The translations under genes were made by a program, and so were the position numbers. The notes below the pieces were generated by a model. The model ran no database searches and was not told where the DNA came from. It saw only the letters and a list, made by a program, of their open reading frames with translations. From Roseivirga seohaensis (GTDB taxonomy: Bacteria; Bacteroidota; Bacteroidia; Cytophagales; Cyclobacteriaceae), in the NCBI RefSeq assembly GCF_001592945.1, contig NZ_LRPB01000046.1:1-64000 (forward strand): a stretch of 64,000 bases of DNA, written 5' to 3'. Each line of letters opens with the position of its first letter. Within the stretch, counting starts at the first letter, position 1. Below are positions 42,650 to 52,461 of the stretch, one piece after another.

Positions 42650-45256
42650 ATGCGGTCACATGACAATATTCAGCCTTCAAAGTTTTGGCTCAGGTTCTTC
42701 AGGTGGTTCTGTAGGGCGGAGTACAAAGAAGACATTGAAGGTGATTTATTAGAACGGTTTGAGGTGAATGCTGAAAACCACGGAGTACAAAAGGCAAAAA
42801 GATTATTCAAGAAAGACGTGCTAAAGCTGTTCAGGCCCAGCATGATCCGAAAATTAGAAGGAAATCAAAAACTCAATTATTACGGTATGTTCAAACACAA
42901 CTTATTAGTCAGCTACAGAAATTTTCTGCGCTACAAAAGCGCATTTCTAATCAATCTAATTGGCCTTTCCACCGGATTGGCCTGCACCCTACTCATCTAC
43001 CTTTGGGTAACCGATGAACTCAGCGTAGACAAATTCCACAAGCTCGATGACCAGCTTTATCAAGTCATGCTTCACCATGAAGAGTCGGGCACGCTCAATA
43101 CGCAAGAAGACACACAAGCCATACTGGCCGAAGCCTTGGAGCAAGAAGTGCCAGAAATAGAAATTGGTTTACAGGCCACTCCTTCCTTTTGGTTCGGTAA
43201 AATGCCACTAACGACTTCTGAGAAAACGATTAAAGCTTCGGGCAGATTTGCCGGAAAACGCTATTTCGAGCTTTTTACATTTCCGCTGATTTATGGCTCA
43301 GCCACAAGCGCATTAGAAAATAAAGAGTCGATTGCTATTTCTGAAAGCTTGGCCACAAGCTTATTTGGAAACCCAGGAAAAGCCATGGGCAAAAACGTAA
43401 AATGGCAAGTGCTAGAATTCAGCAAAGACCTTCAGGTTTCGGGAGTTTTCGAAGATGTACCTGCCAATTCAACAGAAGAATTCGACTTTGTTTTACCCTT
43501 CGATATCTTCGCTGATATACTGGGCGAAGGTAAACATTGGGGCAATTATAATGCGCTTACCTATGTCAAATTGGCCAAAGGAACAGATGTTGACCAGCTC
43601 AATCAAAAGCTTACGCCATTTGTAAAAGAGAAAGCGCCTAAATCTAATGTAACTCCGTTCGTTCGCCCCTATTCCGATAAGTACCTGTACTCCAATTATG
43701 AAAATGGTGTACAATCGGGTGGTAGAATAGAATATGTAAGACTCTTCTCTATTATTTCAATTTTCATTCTGCTGATTGCCTGCATCAACTTTATGAACCT
43801 TTCTACGGCCAAAGCCTCACGAAGAACCAAAGAAATTGGCGTTAAAAAAGCCATTGGTGCCAGACGCGAAGCCCTAATTTGGCAGTATTTAGAAGAGGCA
43901 TTTCTCATGACCTTCATTTCTATTCTAGTAGCCTTGGTGTTGGTGGTGCTTATTCTTCCTCAGTTCAATGTGATTACGGGCAAGCAGATCGTTTTTCAAC
44001 TCAGTTCTAATTTGCTCATTTTGCTTTTCGCCATTCTAGTAATCACTGGATTGATAGCAGGAAGTTATCCTGCGCTTTACTTGTCGGGATTCAAAGTAAC
44101 TACCATTCTTAAAGGGAAAATCAAGAATTCATTGGGTGAACTTTGGGTCAGAAAAGGCTTGGTTGTTTTTCAGTTCACTTTATCTGTAGTACTTATTGCA
44201 GCCGTATTGGTGGTTTCAAAACAGATTGAATTCGTTCAGAACAAAAACATAGGCTACAATAAGGAAAACCTGATTCTCTTTGCCAACGAAGGCAAAGTGA
44301 CGGAGAACCTAGATGTTTTTTTCGATCAGCTGAAAAACACCCCTGGGGTAATCAATGCGGGCGGCACGCAACATACCATTATTAGTGGAGGAAGTTACAC
44401 CACCGATGTGCACTGGCCAGAAAAAAATGAGGCAGTGCAAACCCGGTTCGGCAATATGACGGTGACTTATGATTTTATAGAAACGCTTGGAGTAGATATT
44501 ATTGAAGGCAGAAGTTTTTCTAGAGAACTAACCACAGACATTTCTAAACTCATCATAAATCAGGAGGCAGTTAAGGTAATGAGGTTGACCAATCCAATAG
44601 GGCAAATCGTAAGGCTTTGGGGCAAAGACATGCAGATTATTGGTGTGGTAAAAGACTTCAATTTCAGTTCTTTACACGAACCAATCACCCCAATGTTCTT
44701 CAAATTAGAAGACCAAAGAATGATGAACATTTTGGTTCGGATTGAACCCGGACAAGAGCGCAATACCATTGATAGAATCTCAAAGCTTTATAAAGAATAC
44801 AATGCTGGCTTCGATTTCAATTACACCTTTTTAGACCAAGATTACGCGATTCAATATGCTGCAGAAGGACGTGTTGCTACACTTTCTAAATACTTTGGAG
44901 GAATAGCCATTATCATTTCTTGCCTAGGTATTTTTGGATTGGCTGCTTTTACCGCAGAAAGACGTTCTAAAGAAATTGGCGTAAGAAAAGCTTTGGGCGC
45001 CAGTAATTCAAACATCGTTAGGTTACTCTCTGTCGATTTTAACCAAATGATTGTATTGGCCATTCTGATTGCGCTTCCTTTAAGCTATTTCTTACTGAAA
45101 TCATGGTTGGATGAATTCGCCTATCATATCGATCTTGAAATCTGGTATTTCTTATTGGCTGGCCTTGCTGCGCTCGTCATTGCATGGCTTACCGTAGGCT
45201 TACAAACCTTTAAGGCCGCCAGAGCAAACCCAGTAAAGAGCCTTAGAAGCGAATAA
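42650..45256 (+). CDS. ABC transporter permease with prefix domain, two FtsX domains (third)
   Basis: The 868-residue protein has a cytoplasmic prefix (about 1-75; FWLRFFRWFCRAEYKEDIEG then DLLERFE and KAKRLFKKDVLKLFRP), span 1 near 100, a MacB-type periplasmic domain, an FtsX domain near 360-485 with SRRTKEIGVKKAIGARREA, and a last FtsX domain near 755-865 with AERRSKEIGVRKALGASNS. No ATPase gene adjoins. It shares design with the 23.1 and 25.7 kb permeases but its prefix DNA is not homogenised with theirs. The cargo is unknown; PadR control suggests response to an envelope-active compound. Confidence 0.85.
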   Translation: MRSHDNIQPSKFWLRFFRWFCRAEYKEDIEGDLLERFEVNAENHGVQKAKRLFKKDVLKLFRPSMIRKLEGNQKLNYYGMFKHNLLVSYRNFLRYKSAFLINLIGLSTGLACTLLIYLWVTDELSVDKFHKLDDQLYQVMLHHEESGTLNTQEDTQAILAEALEQEVPEIEIGLQATPSFWFGKMPLTTSEKTIKASGRFAGKRYFELFTFPLIYGSATSALENKESIAISESLATSLFGNPGKAMGKNVKWQVLEFSKDLQVSGVFEDVPANSTEEFDFVLPFDIFADILGEGKHWGNYNALTYVKLAKGTDVDQLNQKLTPFVKEKAPKSNVTPFVRPYSDKYLYSNYENGVQSGGRIEYVRLFSIISIFILLIACINFMNLSTAKASRRTKEIGVKKAIGARREALIWQYLEEAFLMTFISILVALVLVVLILPQFNVITGKQIVFQLSSNLLILLFAILVITGLIAGSYPALYLSGFKVTTILKGKIKNSLGELWVRKGLVVFQFTLSVVLIAAVLVVSKQIEFVQNKNIGYNKENLILFANEGKVTENLDVFFDQLKNTPGVINAGGTQHTIISGGSYTTDVHWPEKNEAVQTRFGNMTVTYDFIETLGVDIIEGRSFSRELTTDISKLIINQEAVKVMRLTNPIGQIVRLWGKDMQIIGVVKDFNFSSLHEPITPMFFKLEDQRMMNILVRIEPGQERNTIDRISKLYKEYNAGFDFNYTFLDQDYAIQYAAEGRVATLSKYFGGIAIIISCLGIFGLAAFTAERRSKEIGVRKALGASNSNIVRLLSVDFNQMIVLAILIALPLSYFLLKSWLDEFAYHIDLEIWYFLLAGLAALVIAWLTVGLQTFKAARANPVKSLRSE

Positions 45257-45270
45257 CGATCTTCAAAATC

Positions 45271-45312
45271 AGCCCTCCAAAGCTAAACAAGATTAGTTTG
45301 GAGGGCTTTTTA
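45271..45312 (+). terminator. Intrinsic terminator after the third permease
   Basis: AGCCCTCCAAA pairs exactly with TTTGGAGGGCT; inner CTAA and TTAG extend the stem. T5 follows. Confidence 0.9.
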
Positions 45313-45395
45313 TTTCCTTCCATTGAAATCATTCACTCTCCTATGAATGAAAATCAACGCTTATAATCTTACTTTTGCTGAACTAAGCAACAAAC

Positions 45396-46943
45396 ATGGC
45401 GAAAGAGGAGCCCACCAAATTAAGTCCAGAACAGATTCGCCAGTGCATTGAGGTATTGGAGAGTCTAAATAACAATACCAACCAAATCTTCGATATTCCC
45501 AAAGAAGAACGACTGGCTTTGATTATAGCGGCAGGTACTTTTTCGCGTCCGAGTAAAGAAGAACTTTTGAAGCGCAAAAGAGGCGCTAAAAAAGTAATCA
45601 AGAAGAAAATAGCAGCCAAAGATAAGGAAGCAAGAAACGCCACTGGTATTAGAAGTGCGCGGGAAGCCTCCATCTTCATTGCCCCTACTATGATTGACCT
45701 CACGGGCAAAGAGCATGAGAAAGAAGTTGAGCTGGAATCTCCAAGAGAGTGCTACGTTTGCAAAACCACTTTCAATAAACTTCACCATTTCTACGACACC
45801 ATGTGCAAAGAATGTGGTGACTTCAATTATGCCAAACGTTTTCAAACCGCAGACCTCACCGGCCAAGTGGCCTTGGTCACAGGCTCTAGGTTGAAAATCG
45901 GCTACCACATTACTTTAATGATGCTGAGGGCTGGCGCTACCGTAATTGCCACTACCCGCTTCCCTATCGATTCGGCTTTGCGCTTTTCTAAAGAAGCCGA
46001 TTTCAAAGATTGGGGTCATCGTTTGAACATTCATGGCTTAGATTTAAGGCATATTCCGAGCGTAGAAATCTTCTGCAATTTCATAGAACAGACTTACGAT
46101 AGGCTAGATATTCTAATCAACAATGCGGCACAAACCGTGAGACGACCTGCTGGTTTTTATGCGCATTTAATGCCCAATGAAAGGCTCAAATTTGAAGAAT
46201 TAACACCTTTCGCTCAAGACCTTTTGGCTGATCACAATGACTGCATACAAGAATTAAGAACTTTAAGTGCTGGCTTTGCCGAAGGCGAAAACAAGAACTT
46301 GCCTGTGAGCTGGCATGGCAAACAATTGGGCATTGGCCTCAGTGCTTCGGCTCAGCTCTCCCAAATCCCATATAGCATCGACAATTCACTTACTGCTAAA
46401 GAAGTCTTCCCCGAAGGGAAACTAGATGCGGATTTACAGCAGGTGGACTTAAGAAAAACGAACAGTTGGCGATTGAAGCTAGGTGAAGTGCACACCAACG
46501 AAATGCTGGAAGTACAATTGGTGAATTCCGTTGCCCCTTTTGTATTGTGCAACCGTTTGGTGAACCTGATGAAAAAGGAAAACACTGGAATAAAGCACAT
46601 CATTAATGTATCGGCCATGGAAGGTAAATTCCACCAATTCCATAAAGAACCGCGGCATCCGCACACCAATATGGCCAAAGCCGCTTTGAACATGATGACG
46701 CTTACTTCGGCATCGGACTTGGTTAAATTTGGAATTTACACCAATGCGGTAGATACGGGTTGGATAACAGACGAAGACCCAGCAGAATTGGCCAGAAGAA
46801 AAGAAGAACTCCATGATTTTCAGCCACCTTTAGATATTGTAGATGGCGCTGCCAGGGTAATGGATCCTTTGTTTGATGGAATTAATACGGGCAAACACTG
46901 GTGCGGAAAATTCTTGAAAGACTATAAACCTACTTCTTGGTAA
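45396..46943 (+). CDS. SDR family oxidoreductase with N-terminal zinc ribbon
   Basis: The 515-residue protein has a basic N-terminal extension, a four-Cys zinc-ribbon-like segment (Cys119, Cys122, Cys137, Cys140), and a Rossmann SDR domain from about 157: [14 protein letters not shown] for NAD(P), NNAAQT near 245. The canonical catalytic Tyr-x-x-x-Lys is Thr424-Asn-Met-Ala-Lys428 ([12 protein letters not shown]), so the Tyr is replaced by Thr. An insertion at about 255-345 lengthens the domain. It is much longer than classical SDRs (250). The substrate is unknown and an altered reaction or binding role is possible. Confidence 0.8.
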   Translation: MAKEEPTKLSPEQIRQCIEVLESLNNNTNQIFDIPKEERLALIIAAGTFSRPSKEELLKRKRGAKKVIKKKIAAKDKEARNATGIRSAREASIFIAPTMIDLTGKEHEKEVELESPRECYVCKTTFNKLHHFYDTMCKECGDFNYAKRFQTADLTGQVALVTGSRLKIGYHITLMMLRAGATVIATTRFPIDSALRFSKEADFKDWGHRLNIHGLDLRHIPSVEIFCNFIEQTYDRLDILINNAAQTVRRPAGFYAHLMPNERLKFEELTPFAQDLLADHNDCIQELRTLSAGFAEGENKNLPVSWHGKQLGIGLSASAQLSQIPYSIDNSLTAKEVFPEGKLDADLQQVDLRKTNSWRLKLGEVHTNEMLEVQLVNSVAPFVLCNRLVNLMKKENTGIKHIINVSAMEGKFHQFHKEPRHPHTNMAKAALNMMTLTSASDLVKFGIYTNAVDTGWITDEDPAELARRKEELHDFQPPLDIVDGAARVMDPLFDGINTGKHWCGKFLKDYKPTSW

Positions 46944-46948
46944 GTTGA

Positions 46949-47383
46949 TTATTCAGCCTCGTTCACCCTTTTCCAATACACCGATTTACCGAACATAGGC
47001 ATTTTCATATAACCCCTCACCTCCAATTGGTCGCCATCCAGTTTGAGAATGCAATCGTATGATTTTCCCTTTTCAGGGTCGTATACTTTTCCTTCCACCC
47101 ACTTTGAATCTTTGAAGGTGAAACCTTCGATCAAATCAATACCAATGAGTGGCCTTTTCTTCAAACTTTCAATCTCATTATTAGCGTCACGGATGACATG
47201 ATCGCTATTGGCACTTGCTTTCAGCCAAATAATTTCACCAGAATAACGACCCGCTTCTTTATAAATCCTCACTTTCGCCTTCTTTCCTTCCGTCCACCAA
47301 ACACCCAAAATGGCATCGGCAGTATCGGATGGTGCTTTAAAAACAGACATCGTTAAAAAAAATATGGTAGCAATTAATTTCAT
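46949..47383 (-). CDS. DUF2147 exported protein
   Basis: The 144-residue protein has a signal peptide (about 1-17) and the DUF2147 pattern: ILGVWWTEGKKAKVRIYKEA, YSGEIIWLK, GKVYDPEKGKSYDCILKL, LEVRGYMKMPMFGKSVYWKR. It is a lipocalin-like beta-barrel protein of unknown role. Its stop codon lies 5 bases from the SDR gene on the opposite strand, so the genes converge tightly. Confidence 0.85.
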   Translation of the reverse strand: MKLIATIFFLTMSVFKAPSDTADAILGVWWTEGKKAKVRIYKEAGRYSGEIIWLKASANSDHVIRDANNEIESLKKRPLIGIDLIEGFTFKDSKWVEGKVYDPEKGKSYDCILKLDGDQLEVRGYMKMPMFGKSVYWKRVNEAE

Positions 47384-47670
47384 AGGTAATAACTCTGTTT
47401 CAACCTCATCAAGCGATCTATTGTTCTAAAACACGAAGGCTATGATCAAAGATTGTGCGTATTCAAAAAATCTGCCAAGACCTTTAATCATTGCGAAATA
47501 ATCGGCTTAAATATAGAGCTCAAAATTATCAGACATATTTTTGGTCTTACCCGTTTGTAGCAAAGACTTCCACTTCGCCCGACAATTCGATATCACATTA
47601 AATAATATTAACTGGAATAGACAGTTCTCTGAATGAATAAATTACTATTTTTGAACGAGTTTAAGCAATC

Positions 47671-48570
47671 GTGAATAAGCAAGAAAAGAAAGTCAGAAGG
47701 AAGAAAAAGGTTGGTTCATACCAATATGGCAGTGTCATTTTTAGTGTGACCTTGGCTCTATTTGTGGTTGGACTTTTCGGAATGCTCCTATTACATACCA
47801 ACCGTCTCACTTCGGTGATTCAGGAGAATATTGAGATTCAGGTATACCTCAACAAAAACACGTCAGAAAATCAGCGTAACCGCATTCAGCGCGAGATTTC
47901 TACAAGCCCTTACGTGCTCAAAAAAGAAGACAAACCTCAAATCACCTTTATTTCGAAAGAGGATGCGGCCGAGCAGTTCGTAAAAGACACAGGTGAAGAT
48001 TTTTCTGAATTCTTAGGCGATAACCCACTGCGCGATGCCTTGGTGGTAAACATTGCTCCTGAGTTTCAAACTAATGCTAAACTTGATAGCATCGGCAATA
48101 AAATCGAAACCATTAGCGGTGTTTATGAAGTCACTTTTGTAGAAAGTCTTGTAGATTCCATCAACAAAAACCTTAGAAACATCGGGTTGATCCTGATGGG
48201 CTTTGCCACAATCCTTCTGATTGTAGTGGTCATGTTAATTAACAATACCATTAAGCTCGCTCTTTTCTCTCAGCGATTCTTAATCAGAAGTATGCAATTG
48301 GTGGGTGCTACCAGTGGTTTTATTAAAAAACCATTTCTAAAAAGAGCAATTTTTCATGGTGCTATAGCAGGAGTTGTTTCATCGCTATTGCTTTATGGAC
48401 TGCTTCAATTTGCCAATACCAAAATAGAAAGGTTAGTAGAACTTCAGCAAGAAGTTTTCATCTTGGCCCTTTACGGCTTACTCATTATCCTTGGAAGTTT
48501 CATTGCCTTTATCAGCACCTATAGGGCCATGAATAAGTATTTAAAAATGTCACTAGACGAACTATACTAA
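47671..48570 (+). CDS. ftsX: Cell division protein FtsX
   Basis: The 299-residue protein has a basic cytoplasmic start, span 1 (about 23-44), a periplasmic domain (to about 165) that in other bacteria activates peptidoglycan hydrolases, and three further spans ending in the YRAMNKYLKMSLDELY tail. It works with the ATPase FtsE, which is not next to it here, as is usual in Bacteroidota. The start is a GTG. The next gene begins 1 base after its stop; the run continues through uppP, truB and ribF. Confidence 0.95.
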   Translation: MNKQEKKVRRKKKVGSYQYGSVIFSVTLALFVVGLFGMLLLHTNRLTSVIQENIEIQVYLNKNTSENQRNRIQREISTSPYVLKKEDKPQITFISKEDAAEQFVKDTGEDFSEFLGDNPLRDALVVNIAPEFQTNAKLDSIGNKIETISGVYEVTFVESLVDSINKNLRNIGLILMGFATILLIVVVMLINNTIKLALFSQRFLIRSMQLVGATSGFIKKPFLKRAIFHGAIAGVVSSLLLYGLLQFANTKIERLVELQQEVFILALYGLLIILGSFIAFISTYRAMNKYLKMSLDELY

Positions 48571-48571
48571 T

Positions 48572-48787
48572 ATGTCTGAAAATAAAAAGAACTTCGCCTT
48601 CGGGAAAGAAAACTACAAATGGATGCTCATTGGATTAGGCGTTTTGCTCTTGGGCTTTATCGTTATGTCTTTAGAAAGCAACCCACAAGGCCAAGGTTTT
48701 CTTGGGCTTACTTTAGGACCGATCATTATTCTTGCGGGTTTCATTATTGAGTTTTTTGCCATTTTCAAGAAAGATAAGAACGATTAA
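48572..48787 (+). CDS. DUF3098 small membrane protein
   Basis: The 71-residue protein has two spans (about 16-33 and 42-62) with FAFGKENYKWMLIGLGVLLL and LGLTLGPIIILAGFIIEFFA. This matches DUF3098, a Bacteroidota protein typically coded right after ftsX. The stop overlaps the uppP start by one base. Function is unknown; location suggests a division or wall role. Confidence 0.9.
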   Translation: MSENKKNFAFGKENYKWMLIGLGVLLLGFIVMSLESNPQGQGFLGLTLGPIIILAGFIIEFFAIFKKDKND

Positions 48788-49578
48788 TGACCATTATTGA
48801 ATCGATTATTCTTGGCATCGTTCAAGGGTTAACAGAGTTTTTGCCTGTAAGTAGTAGTGGGCATTTAGAAATAGTAAAAGCCATTTTAGGCGACACTAGT
48901 GTTCCTGAAGAAAGTTTATTGATGACAGTAGTGCTACACGCTGCCACTGCCCTAAGTACCATTGTAATTTTCAGAAAAGAAATTGGTGAATTGGTCATGG
49001 GCCTTTTCCAGTTCAAGAACAACGACCAGTTCAAGTATTCCTTAAAAATAGTAGCCTCAATGATTCCTGCAGCCGTTATTGGCGTGCTCTTCGATGAAGA
49101 AATTGAATCGCTATTTGGCGGACAACTGTTATTGGTGGGCTGTATGCTTATTCTTACTGCTGGTCTTCTATTCTTAGCCGACAAAGCCAAAAAAACCGAC
49201 AAAGCTGTATCAATGCCCAACGCAATCACTATCGGTATTGCACAGGCCATTGCTATTTTACCGGGCATTTCGCGCTCTGGCGCTACCATTTCTACTGCCG
49301 TACTTTTGGGCATCGACAGAGAAAAAGCCGCTCGTTTCTCTTTCCTAATGGTGGTTCCATTAATCCTAGGAAAAGTAGCCAAAGACATGCTGAGTGGCGA
49401 TATCGCTTCTAGCCAAATTGAAAGTGCTTCACTTATTGTTGGCTTTTTAGCGGCTTTTCTCGCAGGCCTTGTAGCTTGTAAGTGGATGATCGCCTTGGTG
49501 AAGAAAAGTCAATTGAAATATTTCTCATTCTATTGCTTTGCCGTTGGTTTAGGTGCAATAATCTACACCTTCATATAA
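48787..49578 (+). CDS. uppP: Undecaprenyl-diphosphatase
   Basis: The 263-residue integral membrane enzyme dephosphorylates undecaprenyl diphosphate so the lipid carrier of cell wall synthesis can be reused. The two signature regions are present: GIVQGLTEFLPVSSSGHLEI (about 10-29) and LPGISRSGATIS near 158-169. About eight spans are predicted. It lies in the ftsX-DUF3098-uppP-truB-ribF chain, with its stop overlapping the truB start (TAATG). Confidence 0.95.
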   Translation: MTIIESIILGIVQGLTEFLPVSSSGHLEIVKAILGDTSVPEESLLMTVVLHAATALSTIVIFRKEIGELVMGLFQFKNNDQFKYSLKIVASMIPAAVIGVLFDEEIESLFGGQLLLVGCMLILTAGLLFLADKAKKTDKAVSMPNAITIGIAQAIAILPGISRSGATISTAVLLGIDREKAARFSFLMVVPLILGKVAKDMLSGDIASSQIESASLIVGFLAAFLAGLVACKWMIALVKKSQLKYFSFYCFAVGLGAIIYTFI

Positions 49579-50288
49579 TGCCGAAATCTTTAGAAATAGA
49601 TCCATCCCTCAGTAAAGAAGAAAATTTCAAAAACGGTCAGGTCATTCTAATCGATAAGCCTTTAGAATGGACATCTTTTGGGGTAGTTAAGAAAGTCAGG
49701 TACAACATAGGGATTAAGAAAATTGGCCATGCAGGCACTTTGGATCCACTTGCTTCTGGACTTTTAATTCTTTGTACAGGGAAAAAAACCAAGTCTATTG
49801 AAAGTTATATGGCCGATGTAAAAGAATACACGGGCAGCTTTACGTTGGGCAGCACTACCCCTAGTTATGACTTGGAATCTGAACCAACTCCCGCTGTTGA
49901 TATATCGCATTTAACAGCTGAGGAAATACAGCAAAACACCGAAAATTTCATCGGAGAAATCACCCAAACCCCTCCTATTTTTTCTGCCATTAAAGTAGAT
50001 GGAAAGCGTGCTTATGATTTAGCGCGTGCGGGTAAGGATGTAGAATTAAAATCAAGACAAGTAACAATTTCGGAATTTGAAATAGTAAGCTTAGATTTAC
50101 CTAAAGTCAACTTCAGGGTGGTCTGTTCAAAAGGTACCTATATTCGTACACTGGCCAATGACTTTGGAGAAAAGTTAGGCGTTGGCGCATATTTAAGTGC
50201 ATTAAGGCGAACTAAAATTGGTGAACATTCAGTTGATGAAGCCTGGCAACTTGAAGACTTTATAAACTACGTGAAAACGATAGAATGA
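49578..50288 (+). CDS. truB: tRNA pseudouridine(55) synthase
   Basis: The 236-residue enzyme converts U55 of tRNA to pseudouridine. The catalytic Asp56 lies in GHAGTLDPLASGLLIL; KKTKSIESYM and the KGTYIRTLANDFGEKLGVGA motif are also present. The start at 49578 sits in the TAATG overlap with uppP and fits the family; the open frame extends further upstream into uppP but that extension is not plausible. It overlaps ribF by 4 bases. Confidence 0.95.
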   Translation: MPKSLEIDPSLSKEENFKNGQVILIDKPLEWTSFGVVKKVRYNIGIKKIGHAGTLDPLASGLLILCTGKKTKSIESYMADVKEYTGSFTLGSTTPSYDLESEPTPAVDISHLTAEEIQQNTENFIGEITQTPPIFSAIKVDGKRAYDLARAGKDVELKSRQVTISEFEIVSLDLPKVNFRVVCSKGTYIRTLANDFGEKLGVGAYLSALRRTKIGEHSVDEAWQLEDFINYVKTIE

Positions 50289-51238
50289 AAATTCATCTCG
50301 GAACAAACGACATTACAGAACTACGCAATGCAGTAGTCACCAGCGGTACTTTTGATGGCGTACACGTAGGCCACCAGAAAATACTTGCTCGCTTGCGCGA
50401 AGAAGCCGACAGAATTGGTGGAGAAACAGTGTTAATTACCTACTGGCCACATCCGCGCCAAGTGCTCAAACCTTGGGATAATTCTTTAAAACTGCTGACC
50501 ACTTTTCCTGAAAAAGCTACCGTTCTAGAAAAGTATGGAGTAGACCATTTGGTCAAAATCCCTTTTACCCAAGAATTTGCCCAAATGAGCAGCGAAGAAT
50601 ACATTCGAGTTATTCTGACTGAGCGTGTTCATACCAAAAAACTAATTATAGGCTACGACCATCGCTTTGGGAAAAACAGAGATGGTGGACTGAAAGAGCT
50701 ACAAGAATTTGCTCCCAAATACGGTTACGAAGTGGAAGAAATTCCTAGACAAGACATTGACGAAATCGGAGTTTCTTCTACCAAAATCAGAAGATCACTA
50801 GAAATAGGAGATGTAAAAACCGCCAACGAATATCTTGGCCGTCCGTATTCTGTAGCAGGAATGGTGGTGCACGGACAAAAAATTGGAAGAACCATTGGCT
50901 TTCCTACCGCCAACATTCACGTAAAAGAAAGTTATAAACTTATTCCAGCCGATGGCATTTATGCCGTTCAGGTTTGTAACAAGTACACCAAAAGAGACGG
51001 TATGCTGAACATTGGCAACCGCCCAACCATTGGTGGCGATGACAAAACCATCGAAGTACATATTTTCGATTTTGATGAAGATATTTACGATTCGGAAATT
51101 AGTGTAGAGTTTATAGATTTGATTCGTAGAGAAGAAAAATTCAGTTCGGTAGAAGCACTTAAAAACCAACTGAAGCAAGATGAAATCGCTGTGAAAGCCT
51201 GTTTGTCAAATTATAAAGCAAAAAATCATGATCAATAA
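50285..51238 (+). CDS. ribF: Bifunctional riboflavin kinase/FAD synthetase
   Basis: The 317-residue enzyme makes FMN and then FAD. The N-terminal nucleotidyltransferase half has [16 protein letters not shown] (about 20-35) and [13 protein letters not shown]; the C-terminal kinase half has [11 protein letters not shown] near 202 and [11 protein letters not shown]. It overlaps truB by 4 bases and scoA by 11 bases, so the operon runs on into CoA transferase genes. Confidence 0.95.
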   Translation: MKIHLGTNDITELRNAVVTSGTFDGVHVGHQKILARLREEADRIGGETVLITYWPHPRQVLKPWDNSLKLLTTFPEKATVLEKYGVDHLVKIPFTQEFAQMSSEEYIRVILTERVHTKKLIIGYDHRFGKNRDGGLKELQEFAPKYGYEVEEIPRQDIDEIGVSSTKIRRSLEIGDVKTANEYLGRPYSVAGMVVHGQKIGRTIGFPTANIHVKESYKLIPADGIYAVQVCNKYTKRDGMLNIGNRPTIGGDDKTIEVHIFDFDEDIYDSEISVEFIDLIRREEKFSSVEALKNQLKQDEIAVKACLSNYKAKNHDQ

Positions 51239-51926
51239 GGTAGTTGCTAATGCTGATGAAGCTGTAAAAGACATTCCAAACAACGCAGTATTGATGTTGG
51301 GTGGTTTTGGGCTTTGTGGTATTCCAGAAAACTGTATTTCTGCCCTGCTTAAAACGGGAGTAAACGGATTGACCTGTATTTCTAATAACGCTGGTGTTGA
51401 TGATTTTGGGATTGGCTTAATGCTTAAAACCCGTCAGGTAAAGAAAATGATCTCTTCTTATGTAGGAGAAAATGCTGAATTCGAAAGGCAATTGCTTTCT
51501 GGAGAATTGGAAGTAGACCTTATTCCACAAGGCACCTTGGCCGAAAGAATCAGGGCTGGTGGGGCTGGAATTCCTGCTTTTTATACACCAGCAGGTTACG
51601 GTACCGAAGTGGCCGAAGGCAAGGAAACTAGAGAATACGATGGTAAAATGTATTTACTCGAAAACTGGTTGAAGGCTGATTTCGCTTTGGTAAAAGCGTG
51701 GAAAGGCGATACTTCTGGTAATCTAATCTTTAAAGGAACCGCCAGAAACTTCAACCCAATGATGGCTGCAGCGGGTAAAATCACCATTGCCGAAGTTGAA
51801 GAACTGGTAGAACCTGGCGAGTTGGATCCGAATCACATTCACACTCCCGGTATTTACGTGCAGCGCATTTTCCAAGGAAAGGACTACGAGAAAAGAATTG
51901 AACAGAGAACGACTAGGCTTAGATGA
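51228..51926 (+). CDS. scoA: 3-oxoacid CoA-transferase subunit A
   Basis: The 232-residue alpha subunit belongs to the type I CoA transferase that moves CoA between succinyl-CoA and 3-oxoacids such as acetoacetate. Family marks are [16 protein letters not shown] near 22-37 and [20 protein letters not shown] near 107. The beta subunit follows after a 535-base interruption holding a four-helix-bundle gene; in related genomes the two are usually adjacent. It overlaps ribF by 11 bases. Confidence 0.95.
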   Translation: MINKVVANADEAVKDIPNNAVLMLGGFGLCGIPENCISALLKTGVNGLTCISNNAGVDDFGIGLMLKTRQVKKMISSYVGENAEFERQLLSGELEVDLIPQGTLAERIRAGGAGIPAFYTPAGYGTEVAEGKETREYDGKMYLLENWLKADFALVKAWKGDTSGNLIFKGTARNFNPMMAAAGKITIAEVEELVEPGELDPNHIHTPGIYVQRIFQGKDYEKRIEQRTTRLR

Positions 51927-52461
51927 TTTGGTGATGTGATAATTTGGTGATTTGAAGATTTAAGACCAGAAAAATGAGGAATGATAAACCAAACTTGATA
52001 GTGGATTTGACCTTAGCATTTTCAGTTAAAATTATCGAATTCACTGAGCTTCTAGAAAGCAAAGGGAAAAGAGTAATCGCCAATCAGTTACTAAAATCAG
52101 GCACCAGTATTGGAGCAAATACTTACGAAGCACAGAACAGCGAAAGCAAAAGAGACTTTATTCATAAATTCAAAATTGCCGCAAAAGAAGCGGACGAAAC
52201 AATGTACTGGTTAAAACTTTGTGAAATGACTCCTAGTTATCCTTTTGATGAAACAATCAAAACAGACCTAGTTTCTATCTCGAAGATTATCTCAAAAATA
52301 ATATCCAGCAGTAAAGATCCGTGATTTGATGATTGGTTAATTTGATGATTTGAAAATAATCGGAAAAACTGATTCAGTGAATAATTATCAAATTAACACA
52401 TCCTCAAATTTTCAAATTATGTTATCACCAAATCAACACATCCTCAAATCTTCAAATCATT
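51927..52461 (+). other. Inserted cassette between scoA and scoB with repeat-rich flanks
   Basis: The left flank (51927-51965) is built of GATTTGGTGAT-like units; the right flank (52320-52461) begins with the same units and ends with their inverse (ATCACCAAATCAACACATCC and CTCAAATCTTCAAATCAT). Left and far right flanks can pair as imperfect inverted repeats. Between them sits a single four-helix-bundle gene. No transposase is present. Confidence 0.5.
51974..52324 (+). CDS. Four-helix-bundle protein (23S rRNA intervening-sequence protein family)
   Basis: The 116-residue protein fits the S23/IVP-type four-helix bundle: IVDLTLAFSVKIIEFTELLE, ANQLLKSGTSIGANTYEAQN, KRDFIHKFKIAAKEADETMY and a last helix of Leu/Ile/Ser repeats. 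Members are coded within 23S rRNA intervening sequences, near diversity-generating retroelements (Avd), or alone in Bacteroidota; the role is unknown, with nucleic-acid binding suggested by charge. Its place inside a CoA-transferase operon and between repeat-rich flanks suggests it arrived as a unit. Confidence 0.85.
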   Translation: MRNDKPNLIVDLTLAFSVKIIEFTELLESKGKRVIANQLLKSGTSIGANTYEAQNSESKRDFIHKFKIAAKEADETMYWLKLCEMTPSYPFDETIKTDLVSISKIISKIISSSKDP

